Shown here piece by piece: positions 1 to 6,343 of a stretch of DNA of 6,343 bases (positions are counted from its first letter, which is position 1; each line of letters opens with the position of its first letter). The notes beneath the pieces were generated by a model, which saw nothing but the letters and a program-made list of their open reading frames with translations, had not been told where the DNA came from and made no database searches. The stretch is from CAZOZP01 sp964584325 (GTDB lineage: Bacteria; Bacteroidota; Ignavibacteria; Ignavibacteriales; Melioribacteraceae): NCBI GenBank assembly GCA_964584325.1, contig CAZOZP010000107.1:1-6343 (forward strand), given 5' to 3'. The position numbers and the translations under genes are program-made.

Positions 1-1
1 T

Positions 2-55
2 TCTTTGCAATGGTATTCAGTGATAAAGATTTTCTAACGAATAATTTGGGTTTAA
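2..55. repeat. Left arm of a perfect 54-bp terminal inverted repeat
   Basis: Positions 2-55 are exactly the reverse complement of 6290-6343, 54 of 54 bases. Pairing fails at the inner edge (A56 versus C6289). At the outer edge base 1 has no partner because the window ends, so the repeat may continue outward. The arm stops 6 bp before the first possible ATG of the ACR3 gene, so any promoter for that gene must lie in or beyond the repeat. A reading frame entering from base 1 stays open through the arm and stops at 100-102, inside ACR3. The arm could be the end of an insertion sequence or an assembly overlap at a repeat. I do not recognise it as the end of any named element. Confidence 0.97.
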
Positions 56-61
56 ATAATT

Positions 62-1120
62 ATGGATTACTATATGACCAAAAAACTTTCATTTCCGGAT
101 AGATATCTGACACTTTGGATTTTTATTGCTATGGCTGTTGGTGTAGCCTGGGGACACTTTTCCCCGGGAATTGCCGGTTTCTGGAATTCCTTTCAATCCG
201 GCGCAACAAACATACCTATTGCCATTGGCTTAATACTTATGATGTATCCTCCTCTTGCCAAGGTTAAATATGAAGAATTAGGCGATGTCTTTAAAAATAC
301 AAGAGTACTTGTTCTTTCTCTTGTGCAAAACTGGATAATCGGTCCTGTGCTGATGTTTATTCTTGCTGTAGTTTTCTTGCAGGATTATCCGCATTATATG
401 GCAGGATTAATTCTTATCGGATTAGCGCGCTGCATTGCAATGGTTATAGTATGGAACGACCTGGCAGAAGGCGATACTGAATATGCGGCAGGTCTTGTAG
501 CTTTCAATTCAATTTTTCAGGTTCTATTTTTTTCTGTCTATGCTTATGTTTTTCTTACAATGCTTCCAGAATGGCTCGGACTTCAATCATTCACCGTTGA
601 TATAACAATAGCTCAAATAGCTGAAAGCGTAATGATATATCTCGGTATTCCTTTCTTTGCCGGAATGATAACCCGACTTGTACTTTTGAAAATAAAATCT
701 AAAGAATGGTATGAAACTAAATTTATTCCAAAAATTTCGCCGTTGACTCTAATAGCTCTTCTTTTTACCATTCTGGTAATGTTTTCTCTTAAAGGAGAAT
801 ATATTGTAAAAATCCCGTTTGATGTGTTCCGAATTGCAGTGCCGCTTGTATTGTATTTTGTAATTATGTTCTTTGTTTCTTTATATATGGGAAGGAAAGC
901 CGGAGCCGATTATCCAAAAACAGTTACTCTATCTTTCACTGCCGCAAGCAACAATTTTGAACTTGCCATTGCGGTGGCAATTGCAGTATTCGGAATAAAT
1001 TCAGGTGAAGCATTCGCAGCGGTAATAGGACCTTTGGTTGAAGTTCCGGTTTTAATTTTATTGGTGAATGCAGCACTGAGAATGAAGAAAAAGTTGTTTC
1101 CAAAAAAAGTACCCAGATAA
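62..1120 (+). CDS. acr3: ACR3-family arsenite efflux permease
   Basis: Inner-membrane exporter that moves As(III) out of the cytoplasm; ACR3 proteins belong to the BART superfamily and usually have ten membrane helices. The 352-residue length is typical and the chain is hydrophobic throughout. Recognisable ACR3 signatures are IGLILMMYPPLAKVKYEEL (about 55-73), GLARCIAMVIVWNDLAEGD (120-138) with the conserved cysteine at residue 124, and AASNNFELAIAVAIAVFG (294-311) with the conserved glutamate at residue 300. The Cys and Glu match the pair known to be needed for transport in the family. A basic tail (MKKKLFPKKVPR) ends the protein. The start is uncertain: ATG at 62 gives MDYYMTKK, while ATG at 74 gives MTKKLSF, a more family-like start with a weak GGA 7 nt upstream. 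It is first in an apparent arsenic/metal operon; its promoter is not visible. The family is near certain. Confidence 0.96.
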   Translation: MDYYMTKKLSFPDRYLTLWIFIAMAVGVAWGHFSPGIAGFWNSFQSGATNIPIAIGLILMMYPPLAKVKYEELGDVFKNTRVLVLSLVQNWIIGPVLMFILAVVFLQDYPHYMAGLILIGLARCIAMVIVWNDLAEGDTEYAAGLVAFNSIFQVLFFSVYAYVFLTMLPEWLGLQSFTVDITIAQIAESVMIYLGIPFFAGMITRLVLLKIKSKEWYETKFIPKISPLTLIALLFTILVMFSLKGEYIVKIPFDVFRIAVPLVLYFVIMFFVSLYMGRKAGADYPKTVTLSFTAASNNFELAIAVAIAVFGINSGEAFAAVIGPLVEVPVLILLVNAALRMKKKLFPKKVPR

Positions 1121-1186
1121 TTCCCATTCGGATTGAAAAGCAAATAGTTTCAATAATAGGCAGGTATTAGATTAAACAATAATAAT

Positions 1187-1193
1187 AAGGAGA
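1187..1193 (+). promoter_or_regulatory. Shine-Dalgarno sequence of arsM
   Basis: AAGGAGA lies just upstream of the ATG at 1200, with 7 nt between the last G of AAGGAG and the ATG. It is the clearest ribosome binding site in the window. It fixes the arsM start and shows that this organism uses anti-Shine-Dalgarno pairing for at least some genes. The 79-bp gap from the ACR3 stop to arsM holds no obvious hairpin terminator, so read-through transcription is plausible. Confidence 0.8.
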
Positions 1194-1199
1194 ATTAAA

Positions 1200-2006
1200 A
1201 TGGAATCATCAGATATAAAAGAAATGGTAAAAGAGAAATACACTCAGATTGTTACTAAGCCTATCAATACTTCTGCCTGCTGCAGCGGGAGCGGTTGCTG
1301 CGGTTCAACTGAACTAAGCGGCATTTCTATGATTGGCGAAGAATATAACACTCTTGAAGGCCATTTACCGGAGGCAGATTACGGATTAGGCTGCGGCATT
1401 CCCACAGAGTTTGCCGGAATAAAAGAAGGCAACACTGTTCTCGATTTAGGCAGCGGTGCCGGGAATGATGTATTTGTAGCGCGTTCTTTTACCGGAAACA
1501 GCGGAAAAGTAATAGGTGTGGATATGACTGAAGCAATGATAGAAAAAGCGAATATAAATTTATTGAAATCCGGTTACAATAATATTGAATTCAGACTTGG
1601 AGAAATTGAATCACTTCCTGTAGAAGATAACTCAATAGATGTTGTAATCAGTAACTGCGTCTTAAATCTTGTCCCCGATAAAGTTAAAGCTTTTTCTGAA
1701 GTTTTCAGAGTATTAAAACCGGGCGGACATTTCTGCATTTCGGATGTTGTGCTGAAAGGAGAACTCCCGGATGAATTTGCAGAGTCTGCAGCAATGTATG
1801 CCGGTTGTATTTCCGGAGCACTAAAGCAGGAAGAGTATCTTGAGATAATAAGCAAAAGCGGTTTCAGTAATATCAAAATCCGTAAGTCGAAAAATATAGA
1901 AGTGCCTGAAGAAATAAAATCAAAATATTTATCTGCCGAACGCAAAAACAAGATCGAAGAAAGCGGATTCGGAATATTCAGCATAACAGTTACAGCGGAA
2001 AAATAA
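1200..2006 (+). CDS. arsM: ArsM, arsenite S-adenosylmethionine methyltransferase
   Basis: Cytoplasmic class I methyltransferase that transfers methyl groups from S-adenosylmethionine to As(III), giving methylated and eventually volatile arsenicals. The 268-residue length is usual for bacterial ArsM. The SAM-binding motif I is DLGSGAGND (82-90), followed by the acidic VIGVDMT (104-110). The three conserved arsenic-binding cysteines are visible as C65 in YGLGCGIP, C153 in SNCVLNL and C203 in AGCISGA. A post-core VLKPGGHF segment (171-178) and SDVV (181-184) also fit the family. Near the N-terminus is a Cys-Cys pair repeat, CCSGSGCC (27-34), a feature common in ArsM proteins and probably an extra thiol site. 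The strong AAGGAGA site supports the start. It lies downstream of ACR3, and its stop codon touches the start of the CDF gene. A generic UbiE-type methyltransferase is unlikely because all three arsenic cysteines are present. Confidence 0.95.
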   Translation: MESSDIKEMVKEKYTQIVTKPINTSACCSGSGCCGSTELSGISMIGEEYNTLEGHLPEADYGLGCGIPTEFAGIKEGNTVLDLGSGAGNDVFVARSFTGNSGKVIGVDMTEAMIEKANINLLKSGYNNIEFRLGEIESLPVEDNSIDVVISNCVLNLVPDKVKAFSEVFRVLKPGGHFCISDVVLKGELPDEFAESAAMYAGCISGALKQEEYLEIISKSGFSNIKIRKSKNIEVPEEIKSKYLSAERKNKIEESGFGIFSITVTAEK

Positions 2007-2900
2007 ATGGGACATTCTCATTCACATAATCACAGCGGCAATAAAACAGAAAGAAATCTGGGTATTACGATTGCATTAAATTTGTTTATAACAATTGCTG
2101 AACTTATCGGCGGATTCCTTTCAGGCAGTCTTTCTTTAATTTCGGATGCTATGCATAGTTTCAGCGATGCAATTGCGTTGGTTATTGCTTTTGCGGCTAT
2201 TCGTCTTGGTAAAAAGCCCAAAACGCATAAACACACTTTCGGGTTAAAGCGGGTTGAAATTATTGCCGCTGTGATTAATTCCGGCACCTTAATTATAATC
2301 AGTTTCTTTCTTATAAAAGAAGCTGTAGAACGTTTTTATGAAACTGTTCCGATAGCCGGTTCTCTAATGCTGATTGTGGCATCTGCAGGGTTTTTAGCTA
2401 ATTTAATCGGGATGATTTTAATGAAGCATGGTGCAGGAAACAGCATTAATATAAGAGCGGCCTATTTCCATTTATTAAGTGATACTGTTTCAAGCATTGC
2501 AGTAATTATTGGTGCCGTGTTTATAATTTATTTCGAAATATACTGGATAGATCCTCTGCTTACAATATTGATCTCAATATACATACTAAAGGAAACATAC
2601 GGAATAATAAAAGAAACAGCGGATCTGATAATGCTTTCAACACCAGAAGGCTCCGACCCTAAAGTTATTCAGAATGAGATAGAATCCATTCCTGAAATAA
2701 TAAGTGTTCATCACATTCATTTATGGAGGCTAAACGAAGAAAACATACATTTCGAAGCCCACATTGAAGTAAATGACATCCCCGTAAGCAGTACCGAAAA
2801 GATTCGACAACAGATTGAACACAAGCTTCACGATAAATTCGGAATTACACACACAACCCTCCAGTTTGAATGCAATGAGTGTATTAATAGAAATGATTAG
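2007..2900 (+). CDS. CDF-family divalent cation exporter (CzcD/ZitB-like)
   Basis: Inner-membrane cation diffusion facilitator, a proton-driven antiporter exporting Zn2+ and related ions such as Cd2+ or Co2+. The 297-residue length is typical. It starts with a histidine-rich stretch (MGHSHSHNHS), followed by six predicted membrane segments between about residues 17 and 200. The transport site is the usual double HxxxD: H50/D54 in HSFSD on helix 2 and H155/D159 in HLLSD on helix 5, a pattern associated with zinc-type CDFs. The cytoplasmic domain (about 210-290) contains VHHIHLW (234-240) and ends with THTTLQFEC (281-289), as in CzcD/ZitB. The ATG directly follows the arsM TAA with no spacer and no strong ribosome site, which implies translational coupling to arsM. 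Substrate cannot be fixed from sequence, and a direct role in arsenic export is not supported by known family chemistry. Confidence 0.95.
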   Translation: MGHSHSHNHSGNKTERNLGITIALNLFITIAELIGGFLSGSLSLISDAMHSFSDAIALVIAFAAIRLGKKPKTHKHTFGLKRVEIIAAVINSGTLIIISFFLIKEAVERFYETVPIAGSLMLIVASAGFLANLIGMILMKHGAGNSINIRAAYFHLLSDTVSSIAVIIGAVFIIYFEIYWIDPLLTILISIYILKETYGIIKETADLIMLSTPEGSDPKVIQNEIESIPEIISVHHIHLWRLNEENIHFEAHIEVNDIPVSSTEKIRQQIEHKLHDKFGITHTTLQFECNECINRND

Positions 2901-3293
2901 GGTCAAATTTATTCTTTAATAGATATGCATTGCTTGTCTTTTGAATCAGATGAACATAAATATTTATTGATGTTTGATAATTGATGATAATTAATTTATA
3001 ATTCGATGTAATATGGTTTCTTTTCAACACAATCATAGGGCTGTCTTTTGTGTTATTCTTTCACTTACTTTTTTTAATTAATCAAGCATAGGGATCAACA
3101 ATTATAGTTAGATAACAGGATTTAGAGAATAGTTACACGGAGGGCCACGAGGTACACGGAGAGCCACGAAGAAATTAAAACATAGTGATTTGGTTTAAAT
3201 TTATATTTCAATAATTTAGTAAAAAAGAAAAATATATTTTTTAGGTTTTAGCAGTTAGATTTAAGAATCTTTAATCAATTTAGAATTACAACT
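2901..3293. other. 393-bp AT-rich gene-free spacer
   Basis: No credible coding region is seen on either strand; the longest + frames are a few tens of codons and lack start signals. Contents seen are: a short direct repeat of TGATAATT (2975-2982 and 2985-2992); a weak 7-bp inverted repeat AACACAA/TTGTGTT (3026-3032 and 3048-3054, 15-nt loop) followed by a run of T near 3069-3076; and a GC-richer 19-bp tandem repeat at 3134-3171, listed separately. The region separates the arsenic/metal block from the next gene, so transcription probably ends and restarts here. No promoter can be placed with confidence. Confidence 0.7.
3134..3171. repeat. Two-copy 19-bp tandem repeat, GC-richer than its surroundings
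   Basis: TACACGGAGGGCCACGAGG (3134-3152) is followed immediately by TACACGGAGAGCCACGAAG (3153-3171), 17 of 19 positions identical. Both differences are G to A. Each unit itself contains related halves (CACGGAG and CACGAGG/CACGAAG). The block stands out as GC-rich inside an AT-rich spacer. From memory, similar CACGGAG-type intergenic repeats occur in many environmental bacterial genomes, but I cannot assign a function or a named family. Confidence 0.85.
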
Positions 3294-3770
3294 ATGCTAA
3301 TTCAATCTCTTGATATCATCAGAATAGTGCTTGTCGGAATAGCCTTTTTTTTAGGTTATTCGGAAGGCTTCAGCAATGCTGTTTATAATCCGGAAGCTCA
3401 GCTTCATATAATGATACCGATTGTTATAATTGCTGTTGCAGGTATTTCGGGAATTGAAGGTCTGCTGTTCGGTAAAAAGGCTGCTCTTGCCAAGGCTTAC
3501 GAAACAGGAAGCAATTATCAGAAACAATCGGCGTTTGCTCTATTGTCTTACGCATTCGGCGCTGCTCTGGTTTATTTTTCGGATTGGGGAATTAAAGCTG
3601 AACTGACTCTTCTTCTTATTTTCTTGTTCTTTTTTATTCTTTCCGCAGGAAACCACGGCTTAGAAGCTATACGTCATAAAAATTACAAGTGGCAGAATAT
3701 TAACCGTCCGTTTCTTATACTTCTTTTATTGGCCGGATTCGCCTACCCTGTTATAATGGTATTGCGTTAA
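3294..3770 (+). CDS. Small multi-spanning membrane protein of unknown function
   Basis: The product has 158 residues and is strongly hydrophobic, with four or five likely membrane helices at about residues 7-25, 38-58, 80-97, 100-117 and 139-157. Loops contain an acidic/aromatic segment after helix 1 (SEGF...YNPEAQ), a basic loop after helix 2 (GKKAALAKAYETGSNYQKQS) and a conserved-looking GNHGLEAIRHKNYKWQNINRP stretch (about 118-139) before the last helix. The NH...I..KN....N..RP pattern recalls small uncharacterised membrane families such as DUF6790, but I cannot confirm membership. No catalytic or metal-binding motif is evident. The ATG at 3294 has no recognisable ribosome site. An in-frame stop at 3249-3251 with no intervening ATG makes it the first usual start. 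The gene lies 105 bp before the protease gene on the same strand, so co-transcription is possible but unproved. Confidence 0.75.
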   Translation: MLIQSLDIIRIVLVGIAFFLGYSEGFSNAVYNPEAQLHIMIPIVIIAVAGISGIEGLLFGKKAALAKAYETGSNYQKQSAFALLSYAFGAALVYFSDWGIKAELTLLLIFLFFFILSAGNHGLEAIRHKNYKWQNINRPFLILLLLAGFAYPVIMVLR

Positions 3771-3865
3771 TCGGGGAAACTGCAAACGAAAACGGCTAAA
3801 TATGAAGACCCGAATAATCGTTACTTAATATACACTCGACCTTTATTAATAATCTTAAAATTTAC

Positions 3866-3870
3866 GGGGG
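3866..3870 (+). promoter_or_regulatory. G-run ribosome binding site of the sppA-like gene
   Basis: GGGGG ends 5 nt before the ATG at 3876. It is a less canonical site than the arsM one but can pair with the anti-Shine-Dalgarno CCUCC core. It supports the chosen start, which also gives a clean signal peptide. The rest of the 105-bp gap (3771-3865) is AT-rich, and I could not define a promoter in it. Confidence 0.55.
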
Positions 3871-3875
3871 TAATA

Positions 3876-6281
3876 ATGTTTAGAAAATACCTGATTCTTA
3901 TTTTAATTTCAGCTTCTGTTTATGCACAGGGCGGATTTGATTACTATAACCGAACTAGTTTTGCCGGTTTTGCGGGTTCCTCATTCAAATACGGCTTCTA
4001 CGGATACGACAATCCTGCTCTTCTTTCTACTTTCGATGCACCGGAATTATACTTCTCGCTTGGCTCGTACGATGCGAAATTTTCCGGAATTGATAAATGG
4101 GGCGTTATAAGCTCATTCCCCGGATTCGCATTCGGTACTATGCACGAAAAGTACTTAGGGAAATCAGTTTCGGATTATTATGCCGCTTTCGGAGCTGGAA
4201 GTCAGGCTTTTTCCGTGGGTGCCGGATACGCCTGGTCTTATGGAGATAAGAGTGCTTTCGGCCACACGAATATTTTCTCATTCGGAATGCTTAACCGACC
4301 AAATAAATATGTTTCTGCAGGCATTACAGCCTTCCTGAAAAGCGGCGCAGAGGATGAATTTGTTTTCGATGCTGCCATAAGGCCTTTCGGAAACGAGATA
4401 CTTTCTGTTTTTTACGATTATCAGTACAAGAAGAACTACACAGCCGCTGATAATAAATGGAGTGCAGGAGCAGCGTTAGAATTTGCGCCGGGAGTAAGAA
4501 TTACGGGAAGATATTTCGAAAATAAATCGGCTATGGTCGGCGTTAACTTAAGTCTTGGGAATCTCGGTATAAATTCATCAAAACAGTTCGATAACAATGG
4601 CAGAGGAGTGTTCACTAATATCGGCCTTCGGGCAGGCGGTTACGACAGAACTCTGCTGGAAGATATCTTCCCTTCAAAGAAATATTTCACAATGGCGCTT
4701 AACGGAAATGTTAAGTACCGCAGATTCCGTTTCTTTGATAATTCACTTACTCTGAAAGATATACTAACCAATATCGAAGCTGCCATTGACGATAATTCCG
4801 TTAAAGGAATTGCACTTAATCTTTCGGGCTTTAATGCAAACAGGGAAATGCTGTGGGAAATTCGAAACAAGCTTCTTGAATTTAAGCAAAGCGGCAAAAA
4901 AATATTTATCTACGTTGATAATGCAGATATCGATATGTACTATCTTGCATCTGCGGCTGATAAACTAGTAATTGATCCGCAGGGAAATCTTCTGATTACC
5001 GGTTATGTGTTAGGTAAAACCTACTTCAAAGGCCTGCTCGATAAATTGGATATAGGATTTGATGAATGGCGTTATTATAAATATAAATCGGCAATGGAAA
5101 CCTTCTCCCGTAAAAGTATGTCCGAAGGTGAAAAGGAACAACTTCAGCGTCTTGCCGACGAATACTACGAAATTACAAGAGACGGTGTATGCGAAGAAAG
5201 GGAGATTACACAGGAAGAATTCGACAGAATAGTTAATGAAGAAGGAATAATTACCGCTGGTTCCGCAGTAGAATTCAAACTTGCAGATGCTTTAGGAAGA
5301 TGGGAAAAGGTTGAAGAGTTGATTGCAGAGGCAGAAGGTGAACAACTTCCCTTTACAGGTTCATACGGGTTGAAAAGCAATAAAATGCCTACGGATAATT
5401 ATTGGGGAGAAAAACCTGCGCTGGCTTTAATCTATGCTTTGGGCACTGTTGCAATGGATGAAGGAATCAAAGCAAGGGAATTGAAGGAATATATTGCAAT
5501 GGCTCAGAATAATCCGAATATAAAAGCCGTAGTTCTCAGAGTAGATTCACCGGGAGGAGATCCGCTTGCCGCCGATATAGTTGCAGAGGCAGTTAAAAAA
5601 TGCAGAAAAGTAAAACCGGTAATAGTTTCTATGGGTTACGTTGCTGCATCAGGCGGTTACTGGATTTCATCTGATGCAGATGCAATTGTTGCTTCACCGA
5701 ATACAATTACAGCTTCAATCGGTGTAATAGGCGGATGGTTTTACAATAATGGATTGAAGGATTCTTTGGGACTTTCGACTGATTATGTTAAAAGAGGAAA
5801 GATGGCCGACTTTAGTTTCGGTATGCGGCTTCCTCTTATCAATATGAGTCTGCCTGATAGAAATCTTACTGACTATGAAGTTTCGAAAATGAAAACAGTT
5901 TTTGATAAAATATATTCTGATTTTATTTCAAAGACAGCGGCAGGCAGAAATCTTACAAAAGAAGAAGTAGAATCTCTTGCTCAAGGCAGAGTCTGGAGCG
6001 GCAGAGATGCGCTTAAACAGAAACTTGTTGACCATCTCGGAGGTCTGGATAAAGCATTGAGTATAGCCAAAGAAAAAGGAGGAATAACGGACAACAATTA
6101 TAGAATTATTGAATTGCCTGCACCCGGCTTTATTGATTTTTCATCATTTATGCCAAAATTCAGTCCGATTTCTGTAGATTCAAAATCAATAGATGAGCTT
6201 AAAATTAGGATGCAGTTTAACGGAATGCCTTTGCTGATGACTCCATCCGAAGTTTATAATCCGGATGAAATTGCAGATTAG
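3876..6281 (+). CDS. sppA: SppA-type S49 protease with an N-terminal beta-rich domain
   Basis: Probable envelope serine protease of the S49 family, which in SppA degrades leftover signal peptides using a Ser/Lys dyad. The 801-residue chain begins with a signal peptide (residues 1-17, cleavage likely at VYA-QGG). Residues about 20-265 are rich in aromatic and glycine residues with alternating strands, resembling outer-membrane PorV-like or barrel proteins. Two tandem S49 units follow. The first (about 270-480) holds the dyad lysine, K404 in YKYKSAMETF. The second (about 512-735) holds VLRVDSPGGDP (553-563) and the nucleophile S592 in AASGGYW, with ITASIGVIGG (611-620) after it. K404 and S592 correspond to E. 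coli SppA Lys209 and Ser409, so the enzyme looks intact. It is much longer than E. coli SppA (about 618 residues) because of the N-terminal region. No N-terminal membrane anchor is seen beyond the signal peptide. S49 assignment is firm; the domain fold of the extension is inferred. Confidence 0.93.
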   Translation: MFRKYLILILISASVYAQGGFDYYNRTSFAGFAGSSFKYGFYGYDNPALLSTFDAPELYFSLGSYDAKFSGIDKWGVISSFPGFAFGTMHEKYLGKSVSDYYAAFGAGSQAFSVGAGYAWSYGDKSAFGHTNIFSFGMLNRPNKYVSAGITAFLKSGAEDEFVFDAAIRPFGNEILSVFYDYQYKKNYTAADNKWSAGAALEFAPGVRITGRYFENKSAMVGVNLSLGNLGINSSKQFDNNGRGVFTNIGLRAGGYDRTLLEDIFPSKKYFTMALNGNVKYRRFRFFDNSLTLKDILTNIEAAIDDNSVKGIALNLSGFNANREMLWEIRNKLLEFKQSGKKIFIYVDNADIDMYYLASAADKLVIDPQGNLLITGYVLGKTYFKGLLDKLDIGFDEWRYYKYKSAMETFSRKSMSEGEKEQLQRLADEYYEITRDGVCEEREITQEEFDRIVNEEGIITAGSAVEFKLADALGRWEKVEELIAEAEGEQLPFTGSYGLKSNKMPTDNYWGEKPALALIYALGTVAMDEGIKARELKEYIAMAQNNPNIKAVVLRVDSPGGDPLAADIVAEAVKKCRKVKPVIVSMGYVAASGGYWISSDADAIVASPNTITASIGVIGGWFYNNGLKDSLGLSTDYVKRGKMADFSFGMRLPLINMSLPDRNLTDYEVSKMKTVFDKIYSDFISKTAAGRNLTKEEVESLAQGRVWSGRDALKQKLVDHLGGLDKALSIAKEKGGITDNNYRIIELPAPGFIDFSSFMPKFSPISVDSKSIDELKIRMQFNGMPLLMTPSEVYNPDEIAD

Positions 6282-6289
6282 ATTTCATC

Positions 6290-6343
6290 TTAAACCCAAA
6301 TTATTCGTTAGAAAATCTTTATCACTGAATACCATTGCAAAGA
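6290..6343. repeat. Right arm of the 54-bp terminal inverted repeat
   Basis: Exact reverse complement of positions 2-55. It begins 8 bp after the sppA stop codon and runs to the last base of the window. Two reading frames pass through it: a + frame from ATG 6265 (MKLQIRFHLKPKLFV...) that overlaps the end of sppA by 17 nt and runs off the window, and a - frame entering from the end (...FSDKDFLTNNLGLR) that stops with TGA at 6287-6285, tail to tail with sppA. Neither can be called a gene from so short a piece. The sharp inner edge next to unrelated sequence is what a mobile-element end or an assembly break at a repeat would look like. Confidence 0.97.

Noticed and set aside
2..55. Repeat arms as telomere-like ends of a small linear plasmid or phage
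   Set aside because: There is no replication, telomere-resolution or phage gene, and the content includes a housekeeping-type protease. Insertion-sequence flanks or an assembly break are simpler.
910..1143. Minus-strand open frames opposite the end of ACR3
   Set aside because: They lie antisense to a clearly recognised ACR3 coding region, have no family signature and no ribosome site; they are by-products of the coding strand.
1574..1984. A 136-codon minus-strand frame opposite arsM
   Set aside because: It is fully antisense to conserved ArsM sequence, its composition (many Ser, Leu, Ile) mirrors the opposite strand, and it has no recognisable domain.
2925..2981. Very short + frame beginning MHCLSFESDEHKY
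   Set aside because: Only 18 codons, with no ribosome site and no recognisable features.
3026..3076. Hairpin AACACAA/TTGTGTT followed by a T-run, as a terminator after the CDF gene
   Set aside because: The stem is only 7 bp with few G-C pairs and a 15-nt loop, the T-run begins about 15 nt after the stem, and the site is about 125 bp past the stop codon. It is too weak to call.
3771..3875. Promoter for the sppA-like gene (TTACTT, 17 nt, TATTAA) and the palindrome TTATTAATAA at 3843-3852
   Set aside because: Both are expected by chance in such AT-rich DNA and match the consensus poorly, so neither is listed.
1..6343. Window as a complete circular element
   Set aside because: The ends are inverted, not direct, repeats, so they cannot be joined into a circle by overlap. 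There is also no replication gene.

Overview
The window is AT-rich bacterial DNA, densely coded on the + strand. It carries five complete genes: an arsenic/metal-handling group (ACR3 arsenite exporter, ArsM arsenite methyltransferase, CDF metal exporter), a small membrane protein of unknown function, and a large SppA-type (S49) protease. The AT-rich codon use and an SppA with a long beta-rich, PorV-like N-terminal region suggest a member of the Bacteroidota/Chlorobiota/Ignavibacteriota neighbourhood, perhaps an Ignavibacteria-like bacterium. This placement is inferred from overall style; no marker gene is present.

Layout: positions 2-55 and 6290-6343 are a perfect 54-bp inverted repeat forming the two ends of the window. 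Positions 62-2900 hold the arsenic/metal block. ACR3 comes first, then a 79-bp gap with a good Shine-Dalgarno sequence, then arsM, whose stop codon is directly followed by the ATG of the CDF gene. Positions 2901-3293 are a gene-free, very AT-rich spacer containing a GC-richer 19-bp tandem repeat. A 158-codon membrane protein gene follows (3294-3770), then a 105-bp gap, then the 801-codon sppA-like gene (3876-6281), which ends 8 bp before the right repeat.

How the genes fit together: ACR3 would export As(III) from the cytoplasm and ArsM would methylate As(III) with S-adenosylmethionine. The CDF protein, apparently translationally coupled to ArsM, would export Zn2+ or a similar divalent cation. 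No ArsR-type repressor or ArsC arsenate reductase lies in the window. The sppA gene looks like ordinary envelope proteolysis, apart from its N-terminal extension.

The least explained signal is the terminal inverted repeat. It may be the inner ends of two inverted copies of a longer mobile element flanking the block, or a consequence of assembly or amplification at a repeat. The window alone cannot separate these.
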